A stretch of DNA of 64,000 nt from Datura wrightii (Eukaryota > Streptophyta > Magnoliopsida > Solanales > Solanaceae). Positions 30,991-42,000 of this stretch are shown here, in pieces. The notes under the pieces are model-generated. The model was not told where the DNA came from and did not search any database. It saw only the letters and a program-made list of their open reading frames with translations. Position 1 is the stretch's first letter; each line of letters begins with the position of its first letter. The stretch is taken from NCBI GenBank assembly GCA_035772735.1, contig JASDFA010000007.1, positions 84,219,501-84,283,500 of the forward strand, written 5' to 3'. A program made the position numbers and the translations under genes.

Positions 30991-32213
30991 TCAGTCGAAA
31001 TATTCGACTTCCTCATCCGGTGCTGCGGCCTCGTCGCCCATATCTGAATCAGCTCCCTCGCCGTCATCGGACTCCACATCAGAGTCCTCACGACGTGTCT
31101 CCTCATCAGTAGGGACGTCGTCGTCAGTCGGCTCCACAAAGGCTGGCCCCACCTTGCATAAAGCTCTGGCGTTCTCGCCAAAAGGGTAGTCCAGCTCCAG
31201 CTGCCATAATTCATCCTCGGTGGCTGGTCTCCCACCTATCCGTAGCTGCAGCATCTGCATACCGAACATACAGGCCATATACTGGTCGTCACGAGCATGT
31301 TGCTCGCCCAGAGTTAGCACAGGTCCGTGTGTAGTGTCGGGGGCCTTGGTCTTTGTCACATCAAGGGCCCTCCGCTCCAACTGCGGAATGTAATCCAAGG
31401 CTTCTTCCTCAACGTCGAGGCCTCGGAGGAAGGTGGTGATGAGTCTGCCAAACCCGTATCTGTGGCCCTGGTGTAGTCTGGCTCTCTTCATGGCGGATAT
31501 TATAACCGCCCCCACATTAATCTCAAGCGCTTTCATAAGGGCATACACCAGGCAGACACGGTCCCGGGTCACATCTGTCATATGTACTCCCGGGATCAAA
31601 CACGAACATACAATTTTTAGCCAGATTCTGGCCTCCCTGTTCATCTGCGAATAAGGCAGAGTCTGGTGGTAACCCCTCTCTTTGTGTCTACTCCATCGGG
31701 CTGTGGATCGAGCCCCACACAACGTACGTCTACGGTGGGGTGATGTTGAGCTGGCGGAGAACGTGGGCGTCTGTGTCCCGCGCTCCAACGATGGCATTCA
31801 GCTGCTGGGGTTCCAGAGTGACAATCTGCCCTCTGATTTTTAATAGTGTGGCTTCTGATGGCCGGGTTCCAGTTGGCATAAAATTCCCGGAACAAGTGAA
31901 GGTTGCACTCCTTGGGCTCCTGAAAAATAAAGCTGAGCCCAGCTACTTCAATCCTCTGTACGATGCGAGGGAACTCCTGTGCGAGTGGTTCCCTTGCAAT
32001 ATGTTCCTCCGGGAAGTACTTGTTCTCCTTATGCTTTGCGTACCATTTCTTCCCTTCATCGGTGACCCATCGTGTCCCGTATCGGCGGTGTTGACCACGT
32101 GGAACAGCAGGTGCAGCTGGGACAGCAGTGCCCAGTCTTATTCTCTTTCTGCCGGTGCCTGAGGTTGAAGCACCCTTGCCTTTATCTTGTCGGCTGGCCA
32201 TTGTACCTGTCAA
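30991..32213 (-). pseudogene. ORF2 of element C, plant transposon protein-like, frameshifted
   Basis: The sense-strand second ORF of C. It starts at 32213 (or MASRQDKGKG at 32201) with a basic, Ser/Gly-rich head. A conserved region RRYGTRWVTDEGKKWYAKHKENKYFPEE and FPRIVQRIEVAGLSFIFQEPKECNLHLFREFYANW follows, then a second frame 31797-30991 with ITTFLRGLDVEEEALDY and an acidic tail ending EVEYFD. This resembles the family annotated in plants as putative plant transposon protein (Pfam Transposase_32), recognised from memory. A one-base gain in the A-run at 31837-31841 shifts the frame, and another small indel near 31720 must exist. No transposase catalytic motif is evident. The gene lies where Athila elements carry an env-like ORF. 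Its role is unknown; element I has a related start at 56553. Confidence 0.7.
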
Positions 32214-33566
32214 TTTACACAGACAAGCACAACGTTAAGCTAAAAACTTGTTAGTTTTGGCTAAGGTCGGGTTAAACAAAATTTACCCCACACTTAGTCT
32301 TTAACAATATTTACAACATGTTAGCAAGGATAGATCTATTTACACCCCCAGCACAATCACTATAAATATATTTCTTAGTGCGTTCACAAAAATTCGACAG
32401 CATAACGGCTAACGAACTACTCAGACTTCATACAGCTAACCCAATCCTACTATCGACAACTATTCACCCATAGCACTTAGCAACGATAACAGCAACAAAA
32501 TAGAAACAACAATACAAACATTTTATATACACTAATCTAAGCAATTCAACCAATTCACATATTACGCTATGTCCCACAAAAAATCGAGAATTAGTCGTCT
32601 TTCACCAATTATACAATATTTACCACGACTTATCTCAAATAATAAATACACCCCGGCATCAATTTCGTCAAACTATCAAGTTACCCAAGTTAAAATTCAA
32701 CAACCCCAAGCCCTAGAACTCAATTCGACAATCAACAATGAATTATTTAATCAATCGATAAGTTCACTCGTCAACTACAACAATCCGAACACAATCAATC
32801 GCAAAATAATTCACGTCATGTTTAATTTCTACCTAGGGTGATATATCTCACCTCACATGCTCAAAATCGACAAAAATCGCCAAATATTTGAGATAGACGA
32901 TGAAAACATACCTTGGAATTGAAGAATCGATAAAGACTTGACGTTTTCCTTGCCTCTTAACGTGGCACGGAGCTTGGGGGTAGGGGAATGGGTGTTTGGT
33001 CGCGGAGGGAAGAGGGAATGGGGAAAATAGGGGCGAAATCGGGGGTTTTTATTAAGAAAACACGTGGGTCACCCAGAAACCCGGTGTGACCCGGCACTGG
33101 GATAAGGGCAACGTGTCACGGAGGGTAACGCGGAGGCCATCCTCCGTGACACGGAGCCAACGCGTTGGCTTACTGGAATTTTAAAAAATTCCAGATTTGC
33201 CTTCAACGTGTCACGGAGGCCAACGCGGAGCATTGCCTCCGTGACACGGCGCCAACGCGCCAGTGCTCTGTTTCACTATCAAATTTTATTTTTCATACCT
33301 CGCCTCGTTTTCTCGATTCCACGTATTTTTCCTCCGGTATACCTGAAAATCACCTCACTAAACAAAAATTGGTTAAATGACTAGATTCCCTACTAAAAGA
33401 ATAAAAATTACTAATTAAAATGCACATCTAAACCTAGTCAAGAAAAAGAAAAGAAAATAAAATAAAAGAAAAACTTTACACTAAGGAAAAAGAAAGAAAA
33501 ATATTTTTCGCGGGTTGCCTCCCGTGCAGCGCCTGGTTTAACATCGCGGCTCGACAGCCTTTACGC
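32214..33566 (-). promoter_or_regulatory. Spacer of element C between gag-protease and ORF2, with hairpin cassette and possible internal promoter
   Basis: On the minus strand this holds, in order, the conserved motif GGCTGTCGAGCCGCGATGTTAA..GGGAGGCAACCC (33560-33500), an A/G-rich run, two hairpins (33248-33235/33220-33207 with 14-base arms and 33153-33141/33124-33112 with 13-base arms), a TATA-like TTAATAAAAACCCCC (about 33055-33041), and a polypurine-like AAGTGTGGGGTAAA (32295-32282) before ORF2. The first hairpin is identical to the LTR one except for one loop base. An internal promoter for ORF2 is inferred. Confidence 0.6.
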
Positions 33567-35939
33567 TCAATTTTCTACTAGGGAGATGGACGATTTGACC
33601 CGATCATGGTCATCTCCCCAGTAGTTCTCAACCTTGTCTGGTGGCCTACCTAGCAACTCTCGGGAATCACTCAATCCATTTGCATTTCCATGATCAATCA
33701 CGTTGATCACCGAGAGTTCCTTATAGACAGTCGGGAGCTTAGGTGCCTTGTACACGTCGAACACTTCAACCTTGTCGTGTGCTCGCATCGTGAGTTGACC
33801 CGCAGCTACATCGATCAATGCCTTTCCGGTTGCCAAAAATGGTCGTCCCAAAATAAATGGGACTTCTGCATATGGATCAAAATCCAAAACAATGAAATCT
33901 ACCAGAAAAATGAGGGAGCCTACCTGCACTAGCACATCCTCAACTATGCCATCCGGCTTAGCTAAAGACCTGTCTGCTAGCTGCAAGATCACTGTTGTAG
34001 GTCTAGGACTCCCTAGCCCTAACTTTCTGAATACTGAAGATGGCATCAGATTTATACTTGCCCCCAAGTCGCATAACCCACGAGCTCGGATACTTTTCCC
34101 AATCGTCAGCTGGATAGTAAAACTTCCAGGATCCTTCAGTTTAGTGGGCAACCTGTTCTGAATACGGGATGTGCATTCCTCCGTTAAAGCCACCGTGGCA
34201 TACTCGGTCAAGCGACTTTTGTTGGCCACGATGTCTTTGATATACTTTGCATATTTTGGCACACCCTGCAAGACATCAACAAGAGGTAAGTTAACATGTA
34301 CCTGTTTAAGTACCTCCATGAATTTCTGGAAACACGCCTCCTCCTTGTGTTTCTTAAGTCGTTGAGGGAACGGGGGTGGAGGCCTTGTTGGTTCAGCTTC
34401 TTTGGTCTTTCCCGTATCTGAGGTTTGTTCTCCCTCAACATCTGCTGCTCCTGACTTCTGAGGCGGTCTTTCCGGTTCCACCTCCTTTAATTGTAAACCA
34501 CTCCTCGTGGTCACTGCATTTACCTGCTTAGGATTGGGATCCGTGTCGCTAGGTAGTCCTCCCCTTGGTCTAGTATTTTGGGCACTGGCAAATTGCCCAA
34601 ACTGATATTCAAGAGCCTTGGTTGCCAATTGATTGTTCTTTACTTCGGCCGCCAGTTTGACATAGTCAGCCTGCAATTGTGCCTAGTTGGCAATCATGGT
34701 CTTGAACACTTCCTCAATAGTCGGTGATGGTGGTGGAGGAGGGGCATTGTGATTTCTAAACTGATTCCGATAGCCTTGTTGCCCTCCTTGGTTTCTGTGC
34801 ATACCCTGCCCTGAACCCTGGCCTTGTTGATTGTTGCTACCCCACGAAAAATTTGGATGATTCCTCCAATTCGAGTTGTAGCCACCACCAAACTACTGTT
34901 GATTCCTCTGTGCATTGCCCACAAAGTTGATAGAATCAGGATTTTCACCACAACATTCAGCTGAATGCTCACTACTACCACACACTTCACACCACATCTG
35001 TTGGACTGCATTAACTGAGGCTGACGGCTGGTTCAAATTCATATTGCAGAAGTGAGTGTTTAACTGATTTTGCAAAGCAGCTATCTGTGCAGCGATAGCT
35101 GAGAATCCATCCACTTCAAGCACTCCTGCTGCTTTCCTTGCTCCACCTCTTGAAGAATCTGCATTCCATTCCGGATTGCCTTGTGAAATTCGGTTGAGCA
35201 AAGTGTACAGCTCCTCATAAGTCTTCTCCAGCGCTTGCCCTCCAGCTGCTGAGTCTAACAAAATTTTAGTGTGGGGTTCCAAACCCTCTATAAAAGTGTG
35301 GACCAACACCTCATTTGACTGATGAGGAGGAGGACAGTCCCGCAACATGGACTTGAATCTTTCCCAGGCTTGATAAAGATTTTCTCCTTCCCTCTGTTTA
35401 AAACTTAGAATCTGACTTCTAAGTTTAGCTGTGTTACCTGAAGGGAAAAATCTGATCAAGAACTTCTTTGCAAGATCATCCCACGTTGATATAGAGTTGG
35501 GTGGTTCAGCTTTTAACCACCTCTTGGCTTCACCAAGTAAGGAAAATGGAAATAAGGTGAGCCGAACATAATCAGGTGACACTCCAGCGGGGATGTAAGT
35601 GTCACTTATCTCCAAAAAGTTCTGGAGAGGTTGTTGTGGATCTTCGTGAGGGAGACCGGTAAACTGCCCGCTAGTGTGCAAAAGTTGCACCATATTTTGC
35701 TTTAACTCAAATCTCCCCCCAGGCTCTGGTTTGCGGATGTTGGAATGTACATTATTAGCGTGTGGGATTGCCACCTCGCGAACCGGCCTGGCTGCTACTT
35801 CCTCGGTCACTAACACTGCCCGCACAACTGGTGGATTGGGTTGCTCCATTATAGACTGTTTGAGCAACTGCAACTTCTTCCTAAGAGCTTCTCTACGTTG
35901 ACTATGCAATTCACGTTCTGGCTCTAAGTAAGATTCCAC
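33567..35939 (-). pseudogene. Element C gag-protease (ORF1, 790 codons, two nonsense codons)
   Basis: One minus-strand frame from ATG 35939 to the stop at 33567, with TAG at codons 349 (34895-34893) and 419 (34685-34683). The first 348 residues are an Athila-type capsid: DDLAKKFLIRFFPSG, LYQAWERFKSMLRDCPPH and FIEGLEPHTKILLDSAAGG, then WCEVCGSSEHSAECC, a zinc-knuckle-like cluster. A Gln/Asn/Gly and Pro-rich stretch follows. The protease has CDLGASINLMPS (Asp at residue 624), LADRS, DFIVLDF and ILGRPFLATGKALIDV. The frame ends about 100 residues after the protease, so pol is absent rather than out of frame. Both TAGs stand where Gln (CAG) is expected (QQ*FGGG and IAN*AQLQ). Confidence 0.92.
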
Positions 35940-36080
35940 CAGCTCCTTGTCCCTTGCCAGTGTTCACAGAAATAAAAATCTGCAAAATACAGGCTAAGAC
36001 CAAGTTGTTAACACTTAAGAAAATAAAAATACAAATACAGTAAATTTACACTAAACAAAATTTTACAAATCGCCTAGCCT

Positions 36081-36097
36081 CCCCGGCAACGGCGCCA
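36081..36097 (-). other. Primer binding site of element C (tRNA-Asp type)
   Basis: Minus strand TGGCGCCGTTGCCGGGG, six bases from the LTR end at 36104. This is the primer site known for Athila-type elements and separates C from the Met-primed chromoviruses around it. The leader 35940-36080 has a GTGAACACTGG motif that recurs after ORF2 near 30944. Confidence 0.9.
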
Positions 36098-36103
36098 AAA
36101 ACT

Positions 36104-37568
36104 TGTTCGCGCTCTGCTGCTCGGTATATATTATACACCGACACGCAAGTGTACGTGGTCAAACAAGTAATAAAGTGGCTAAGTAGCCAAGTATCGATCC
36201 AAGGAGGCTGCTCTAGATATGCAAAACTGCCTAGTTTACTATATCTCTATTCTATTTCTAACTATGTTAACAACAATCCAACCAAGATTTGAGTAAGTTT
36301 TGTTTCTAAACTAATTATTTACTAAAATTAATAACTACTATTTACGTTGAGTTTAGACAATGGATATGCACATGCCAAGGTTAAGAACGAGTAATGAACT
36401 TGATAATCATGATAATTTGGTCATTTTCTTCTTCATATTGCTAGCCAAGAACGTTTGCCTAGAAATTAAAACTTCCGTATTTAATTTCACTTTAGATTCA
36501 TAAACCATTCGTCTACATTTCTGTGATCAAATGCAATTTATGACCCAACACTACAATTCCGGTTCCTAAATTGACTAATACGGCTTTCAAGTATATTTCT
36601 ATCAAGAAAGCACATCAAAACCCAATTTTCCCAAATCAAGTTAAGAACAATACCCTATTAATTCACAACTTTCCAATTTCATGCTCTCTTGAGTGAAATT
36701 GGACTTTTTAGATATACATTAATGGTGGCCAATCAAGAATGTAATAAGCACAAGAATTAATAGAACAACATGCAAGAAGAAGAAGAAACCATATCAATTA
36801 TTACCAACATTCATTTCACAAGTTCAAAACCTCAGCAAGAGAGGAATTAGCCACTCATTCTTGGATTAGTCATCCTAGAATGAGTGTGAATCATGCATAC
36901 AATTGAAGGAAAGAAGAAGGGAAGAGAAGAAAACTCTTATCTTTTCTATTCTTCAACTGCCACAAAACCACGTTCCTGCTCCCACTTCTGAACTCAGGCT
37001 AAAAAAACTAAAACTAAAAACTCCCCTTTAAAAATAACCTAAGTGTGCTATTTATACTAGTGGGAAATTTTTCCCGGAATAACAAGCAACGTGTCACGGA
37101 GGCCAACGCGGAGCACTGCCTCCGTGACACGGCGTGGATGCGGACCCTCTCTGGAAATTGCATGGTCCGAATAATTAGCCTCAACGTGGCACGGAGGCCA
37201 TCGCGGAGGCCTGTCTCCGTGCCACGGAGCTGACACGCAGGCACACTGGAAATTGCCACTTTTATTTCTGCCCAGGCAGTGTGCTACCGCGATGGCAGCG
37301 TGGCACGGCACCATCGCGGAGCCACTGCAAAATATGCCATCCGAGGTCTTTTCCACGCTCGTATCCAAGTCCAACTCCGACATAGTTCCAACACGCATTT
37401 TAGCTCTTAAAAATCACATTATCCTGCAAAACAAATGTTAATCATGTTGGTTAGTATAAATTCACATTTTATTACCAAATACATGATATTATATACACAT
37501 TGCACAACAAACAAGGTAAAAATGATACGTTTTAGTATCACTTGGGCATATAAATTTGCCCAAGATCA
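36104..37568 (-). repeat. 5' LTR of element C
   Basis: 1465 bases, near-identical partner of 27619-29083. TATA box on the minus strand at 37056-37049. Hairpins at 37090-37103/37118-37131 and 37185-37196/37215-37226 are perfect in their arms. Confidence 0.95.
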
Positions 37569-37573
37569 ATAGT
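37569..37573. repeat. Target-site duplication of element C (right copy, ATAGT)
   Basis: Exact repeat of 27614-27618; afterwards the E LTR resumes in register with 45547 onward of the right LTR. Confidence 0.95.
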
Positions 37574-38864
37574 ATTACTAGTTGAGACCGTCTTATTGTT
37601 TGGGGTTGGATTACCTAGTATCTATGACCGTCCCAGGGTTAATAGCTGTATCGACTCATCCACCAGAGGACAAGGATACGTCGCTCTACAGAGTGGCATG
37701 TCGTCCCCCAGGGGACGAAGATGGGATGTCAGTTCCCCATATGATGCCTTGGTCGGCTTTTACACACCCCTGTCGAGCGGATACGCCCGGGTGTTGATTC
37801 AGGAGTCCTCCGGACTCAGATACAGTTATAGTCAGGGTCTCAACGAGCCCAAGTGTGTACCCAGGGGACCGGCAGGATGCTTATAGCTATTATAGGAGAT
37901 GGGATGACCGGGGTAGGGGCATAGATTCTGTGCTGGTTGTACCCCCCGGCTTATGGGGGCTGGGTAAGGTTTTTGTATGCTATGTTGTGTTGTATGAGTT
38001 ATATTATGTTATGCTATGTTACACTATATACGAGTAGATCGATGGTAGTAACGACACATCTTCAGGTATGACTCTTACTCCTTCCAGTATAGTAAAGAGT
38101 AAACTTGGCTTTACGTTTTCAATCAGTTTAGCCTATTCCTTTCTATTTCAGTTTCAATAGTTGTATTGTTACTTTCAGATATTCTTCAGTTGTTGCTTTG
38201 TATACTCAGTACCAGTGGTACTGATGCCCAGTGGGGCGCTGCATTGCTTGCCTGCAGGTACTCATAGACGAGGAGCCGACACCTCGTGATTCCAGCCAGC
38301 TTACACAGTCACCAGCTCCAGTCATCTGGAGCTAGACAGCCTTAGCTAGAGGTTTATCTCTTTTCTTTTGTTGTACAGCATGGGTAGGCCGGGGCCCTGT
38401 CCCAACCATCTTATCAGTACTCTTAGAGGCTTACAGTCTGTATATATTCCCTATGGTCAGATGAGCCGGTCGTGTGGGGCCGTGCGGTTGTATAGCTGTT
38501 AGTACTTTTACTTCTTTATGTTGGCCGTGTGGGGCCAAAGTTCGACAGTAGTGGTGACCTTGCCGGTCACATAGCTTCTTAGTTCTTTATTGTTGAGTTG
38601 CAATTAATTAGACAGCATGGTGGCCTTGTCGGCCCGCGTAGGTTTCCCTATAGTAGAATGTTCTGTTGAGCTGTTATGACAGGTACAGATGGCTACAGGC
38701 CAGTTGGCTGGAGGCTGTGTTTACAACCGTTATATAGCCGATTTATTTCTTGAAATAGAGCCTAAGCCAGCCAAAGCACCAGATGTGCTCAGGCTGGTCC
38801 ACTTAGCAGTCCAGAGTCTAGTAGGCACCAGGTGCCGTCATACCCCCCAAGGTGGGGTGTGACA
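37574..38864 (+). repeat. 5' LTR of element E, second part
   Basis: Continues 26227-27618 and matches about 45552-46840; ends GGGGTGTGACA. Together the two parts are 2683 bases against 2699 for the right LTR. Confidence 0.95.
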
Positions 38865-38868
38865 AACT

Positions 38869-38880
38869 TGGTATCAAAGC
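38869..38880 (+). other. Primer binding site of element E (one mismatch)
   Basis: TGGTATCAAAGC; the canonical site has G at the ninth base. The change is G to A. The leader 38881-39076 is non-coding and closely matches that of A. Confidence 0.85.
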
Positions 38881-39076
38881 AGGTCGTATCCCAGGGAGTC
38901 TGCAAGCCGTGCTAAGTAGAGTCCTGCTTATGGATGTGTTGTGCACCACATACTATAGTCAGGAGGCTGCGAGGCATGATAGGATGGTTGTCTTTTATTC
39001 TTATTCAGTCGTGCTATAGAGCGGTACAATATAGGGTTGAGTCCCTAAAGCTTACTGTATTCTTTGGTTGCAGATA

Positions 39077-42000
39077 ATGTCAGACCAGCGACATCCTATT
39101 ACAGGCTGGAGCTTAGATATTGTAGCAGGTGAAGGCACCAGTAGGATGCCTCACCCTCGTTTAGAAACAGCCCGATCAGAGGGCACCACAGAGGCATCGT
39201 CCCAGCCTTCTCAGCAGTCTCCACCACACCATGAGCCACTTGGGACGACACCACCTCCAGCAGTCCCAATACCGATACCCTCTGACCAAGAGGTTAGGAG
39301 TGCGGTAGTCATGTTAGCACAGATGATGGCTGCTCAGCGTCAGCCGATGCCGTCTGCAGTTGCAGAATCGTCAGGAGGGCCCGGTAGTTCAAGAGTCCGA
39401 GAGTTCTTGGCTCTGAATCCCCCACAGTTTACAAGTACAGACCGGGCAGAGGACCCTCAGAATTTTCTGGATCAAATGCAGAGAATTTTCAGGGTTATGC
39501 ATGCTACGCCCACAGAATCAGTTGAGTTGGCCGCGTTCCGGTTGCGGGATATCGCTGTATTGTGGTATGAAAGCTGGGAAAGGTCCCGAGGGAGAGATGT
39601 TTCCCCTCCGACCTGGTCCAGCTTCTCAGGAGCTTTTCTGGATCACTATTTGCCATGGGAGATTCGATAGGCCTGGATAGATCAGTTCTTACATCTAGAA
39701 CAGGGGGACATGAGTGTTCGGGAATATGCTTTGCGGTTTGATTCCTTGGCCCGGTATGCACCGGCCTTTGTTGATACCATGGCATCCAGAGTACACCGCT
39801 TTATTATGGGGTTGAATCCAGAATATGTTGAGACTTGTCTTATGGCCACACTGAGAGAGGACATGGATATTGCTCGAGTTCAGGCATTTGCCCAGAATAT
39901 TGAAGGCATCAGGCAACGGCAACGGGAGATCAGAAGGACCAATCAGGAACAGCGTCGCCGGGACAGGCCAGTTGAGTTACAAAGGGAGGTTCGGGGAGGA
40001 CCTAGGCCATGATTGTCAGATAGGCCACCCAGGCCCCCGCCTCCGCCACAGTTGCAGAGGGGCAGATTTAGCCGTAGGGGGCAGTCAGAGACCGGCAGAG
40101 GCTTGCAGACGGCAGATTCATTGTCACAGAGAAGGGCGGAGCAGGGTAGGTATATCCCACCACTCTGCCCTATATGCAGCCGACGTCATTCTGGAGCATG
40201 CAGGTATGGCTCCACCGGATGTTATATTTATGGCCAAGAAGGCCATCTGATGAAAGATTGTCTAGCCAGAAGCCAAGAAGACCGGGATAGACAGGATAGG
40301 GCATCCACAGGATCACGAGCTACAGCCTCTTCGGTGGGGCGTAGACCCTCAGTTTCAGCAGGCAGGGGTCGGGGCAGGTCAGAGGCCTCCAGTACAGGTG
40401 CAGGTCCAAGCCGCACATATGCTTTACCAGTGAGGCAGGATTCAGAAGCGTCACCTGATGTTGTGACAGGTATGCTGACTATCTGCTCACGCCCTGATTA
40501 TGTTTTGATTGATCCAGGGTCTACTTTGTCCTATATCACTCCTTTTGTGGCACGAAAATTTAGTATTGCACCAGAATTATTGCAGCAGCCCTTTTTAGTA
40601 TCCACACCCGTCGGTGACTCTATTGTGGCCAGCAGAATTTACTGAGGGTGTACAGTAGAGATTGCTGACCGGCAGACCACAGTAGATCTAGTCGAATTAG
40701 AAATGATAGACTTTGATGCCATCATGGGTATGGATTGGTTAGTACCGTGCTTTGCCAATGTTGAATGTTGGACCAAGACGGTCCGATTTCACTTCCCAGG
40801 AGAAGTAGTGCAGGAATGGAAGGGCAGCACCGCCACGCCAAAAGGTAGGTTTATTTCCTACCTTCAGGCAAGGAAATTAATATCCAAGGGATGCATCTAT
40901 CATCTGGTCAGAGTCCAAGATGTTCGAGCAGAATCTCCGACGCTCCAGTCTGTTCCAGTGGTGAATGAGTTCCCAGACGTGTTTCCCGATGAGTTACCTG
41001 GTATTCCCCCAGAAAGGGAAATAGAGTTTGCCATTGACTTGTTACCAGGTACCCAGCCAATATCAATCCCTCCCTATCGTATGGCTCCTGCAGAACTCAG
41101 AGAATTAAAGGAGCAGTTGAAAGATCTGTTGGATAAAGGTTTTATCAGACCTAGTACTTCTCTGTGGGGTGCGCTAGTTCTGTTTGTAAGAAAGAAAGAT
41201 GGCTCACTCCGGATGTGCATAGATTATCGGCAACTGAACAAAGTTACGGTAAAGAACAAGTACCCGCTTCCCAGAATTGATGACTTGTTTGACCAGCTGC
41301 AGGGGGCCAGATGTTTTTCTAAGATAGATCTGAGGTCCGGGTATCACCAGGTCCGGGTTCGTGAAAAAGACATTCCAAAGACTGCTTTCAGGACCAGGTA
41401 TGGTCACTTTGAATTTTTGGTTATGTCTTTTGGGCTGACAAATGCTCCTGCCGTGTTTATGGATCTGATGAACAGCATATTCAGACCGTATTTGGATCTG
41501 TTCGTGATAGTATTTATCGATGATATCCTAGTATATTCTCGTTCAGAGACGGATCACCAGAGCCATTTACGGACAGTACTCCAGATCCTTAGAGACCGTC
41601 AGTTGTATGCAAAATTTTCTAAGTGTGAGTTCTAGCTGAACTCAGTTGCCTTTTTGGGGCATATCGTGTCGGACGCTGGGATACAGGTAGACACACAGAA
41701 AATAGAGGCGGTCAAGACCTGGCCTAGACCCACCACTCCGACCGAGGTTCGCAGTTTCCTGGGTTTAGCTGGATATTATCAGAGATTTGTCGAAGGATTT
41801 TCTACCATAGCAGCACCCCTGACAAAGCTAACACAAAAAGCAGCAAAATTTCAGTGGACGGAGGCATGTGAGCAGAGTTTCCAAGAATTGAAAGATAGAC
41901 TGACCTCCACCCCAGTATTAGCATTGCCTGAGGGAACAGATGGGTACGCGGTGTATTGCGATGCTTCAGGTTTGGGACTGGGTTTTGTGTTGATGCAGCA

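Larger units (their letters stand above)
27619..37568 (-). mobile_element. Element C: non-autonomous Athila-like retrotransposon (gag-protease plus ORF2, no RT or integrase)
   Basis: 9950 bases with two 1465-base LTRs (27619-29083 and 36104-37568) and an ATAGT target duplication. The minus-strand order is LTR, primer site of the tRNA-Asp type (36097-36081), gag-protease 35939-33567, conserved motif with GGGAGGCAACCCG (about 33550-33500), hairpin cassette 33252-33109, ORF2 32213-30991, a 1.9-kb spacer, polypurine tract and LTR. No reverse transcriptase, RNase H or integrase motif is present on either strand, so it must have moved with enzymes from a partner, presumably an autonomous Athila. 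It carries few lesions and sits at the top of the nest, so it is among the latest arrivals. Confidence 0.93.

Noticed and set aside
30941..32254. Plus-strand frames opposite ORF2 of C (for example 31740-32162)
   Set aside because: They are shadows of the minus-strand ORF2, which has family resemblance and the right strand for the element.
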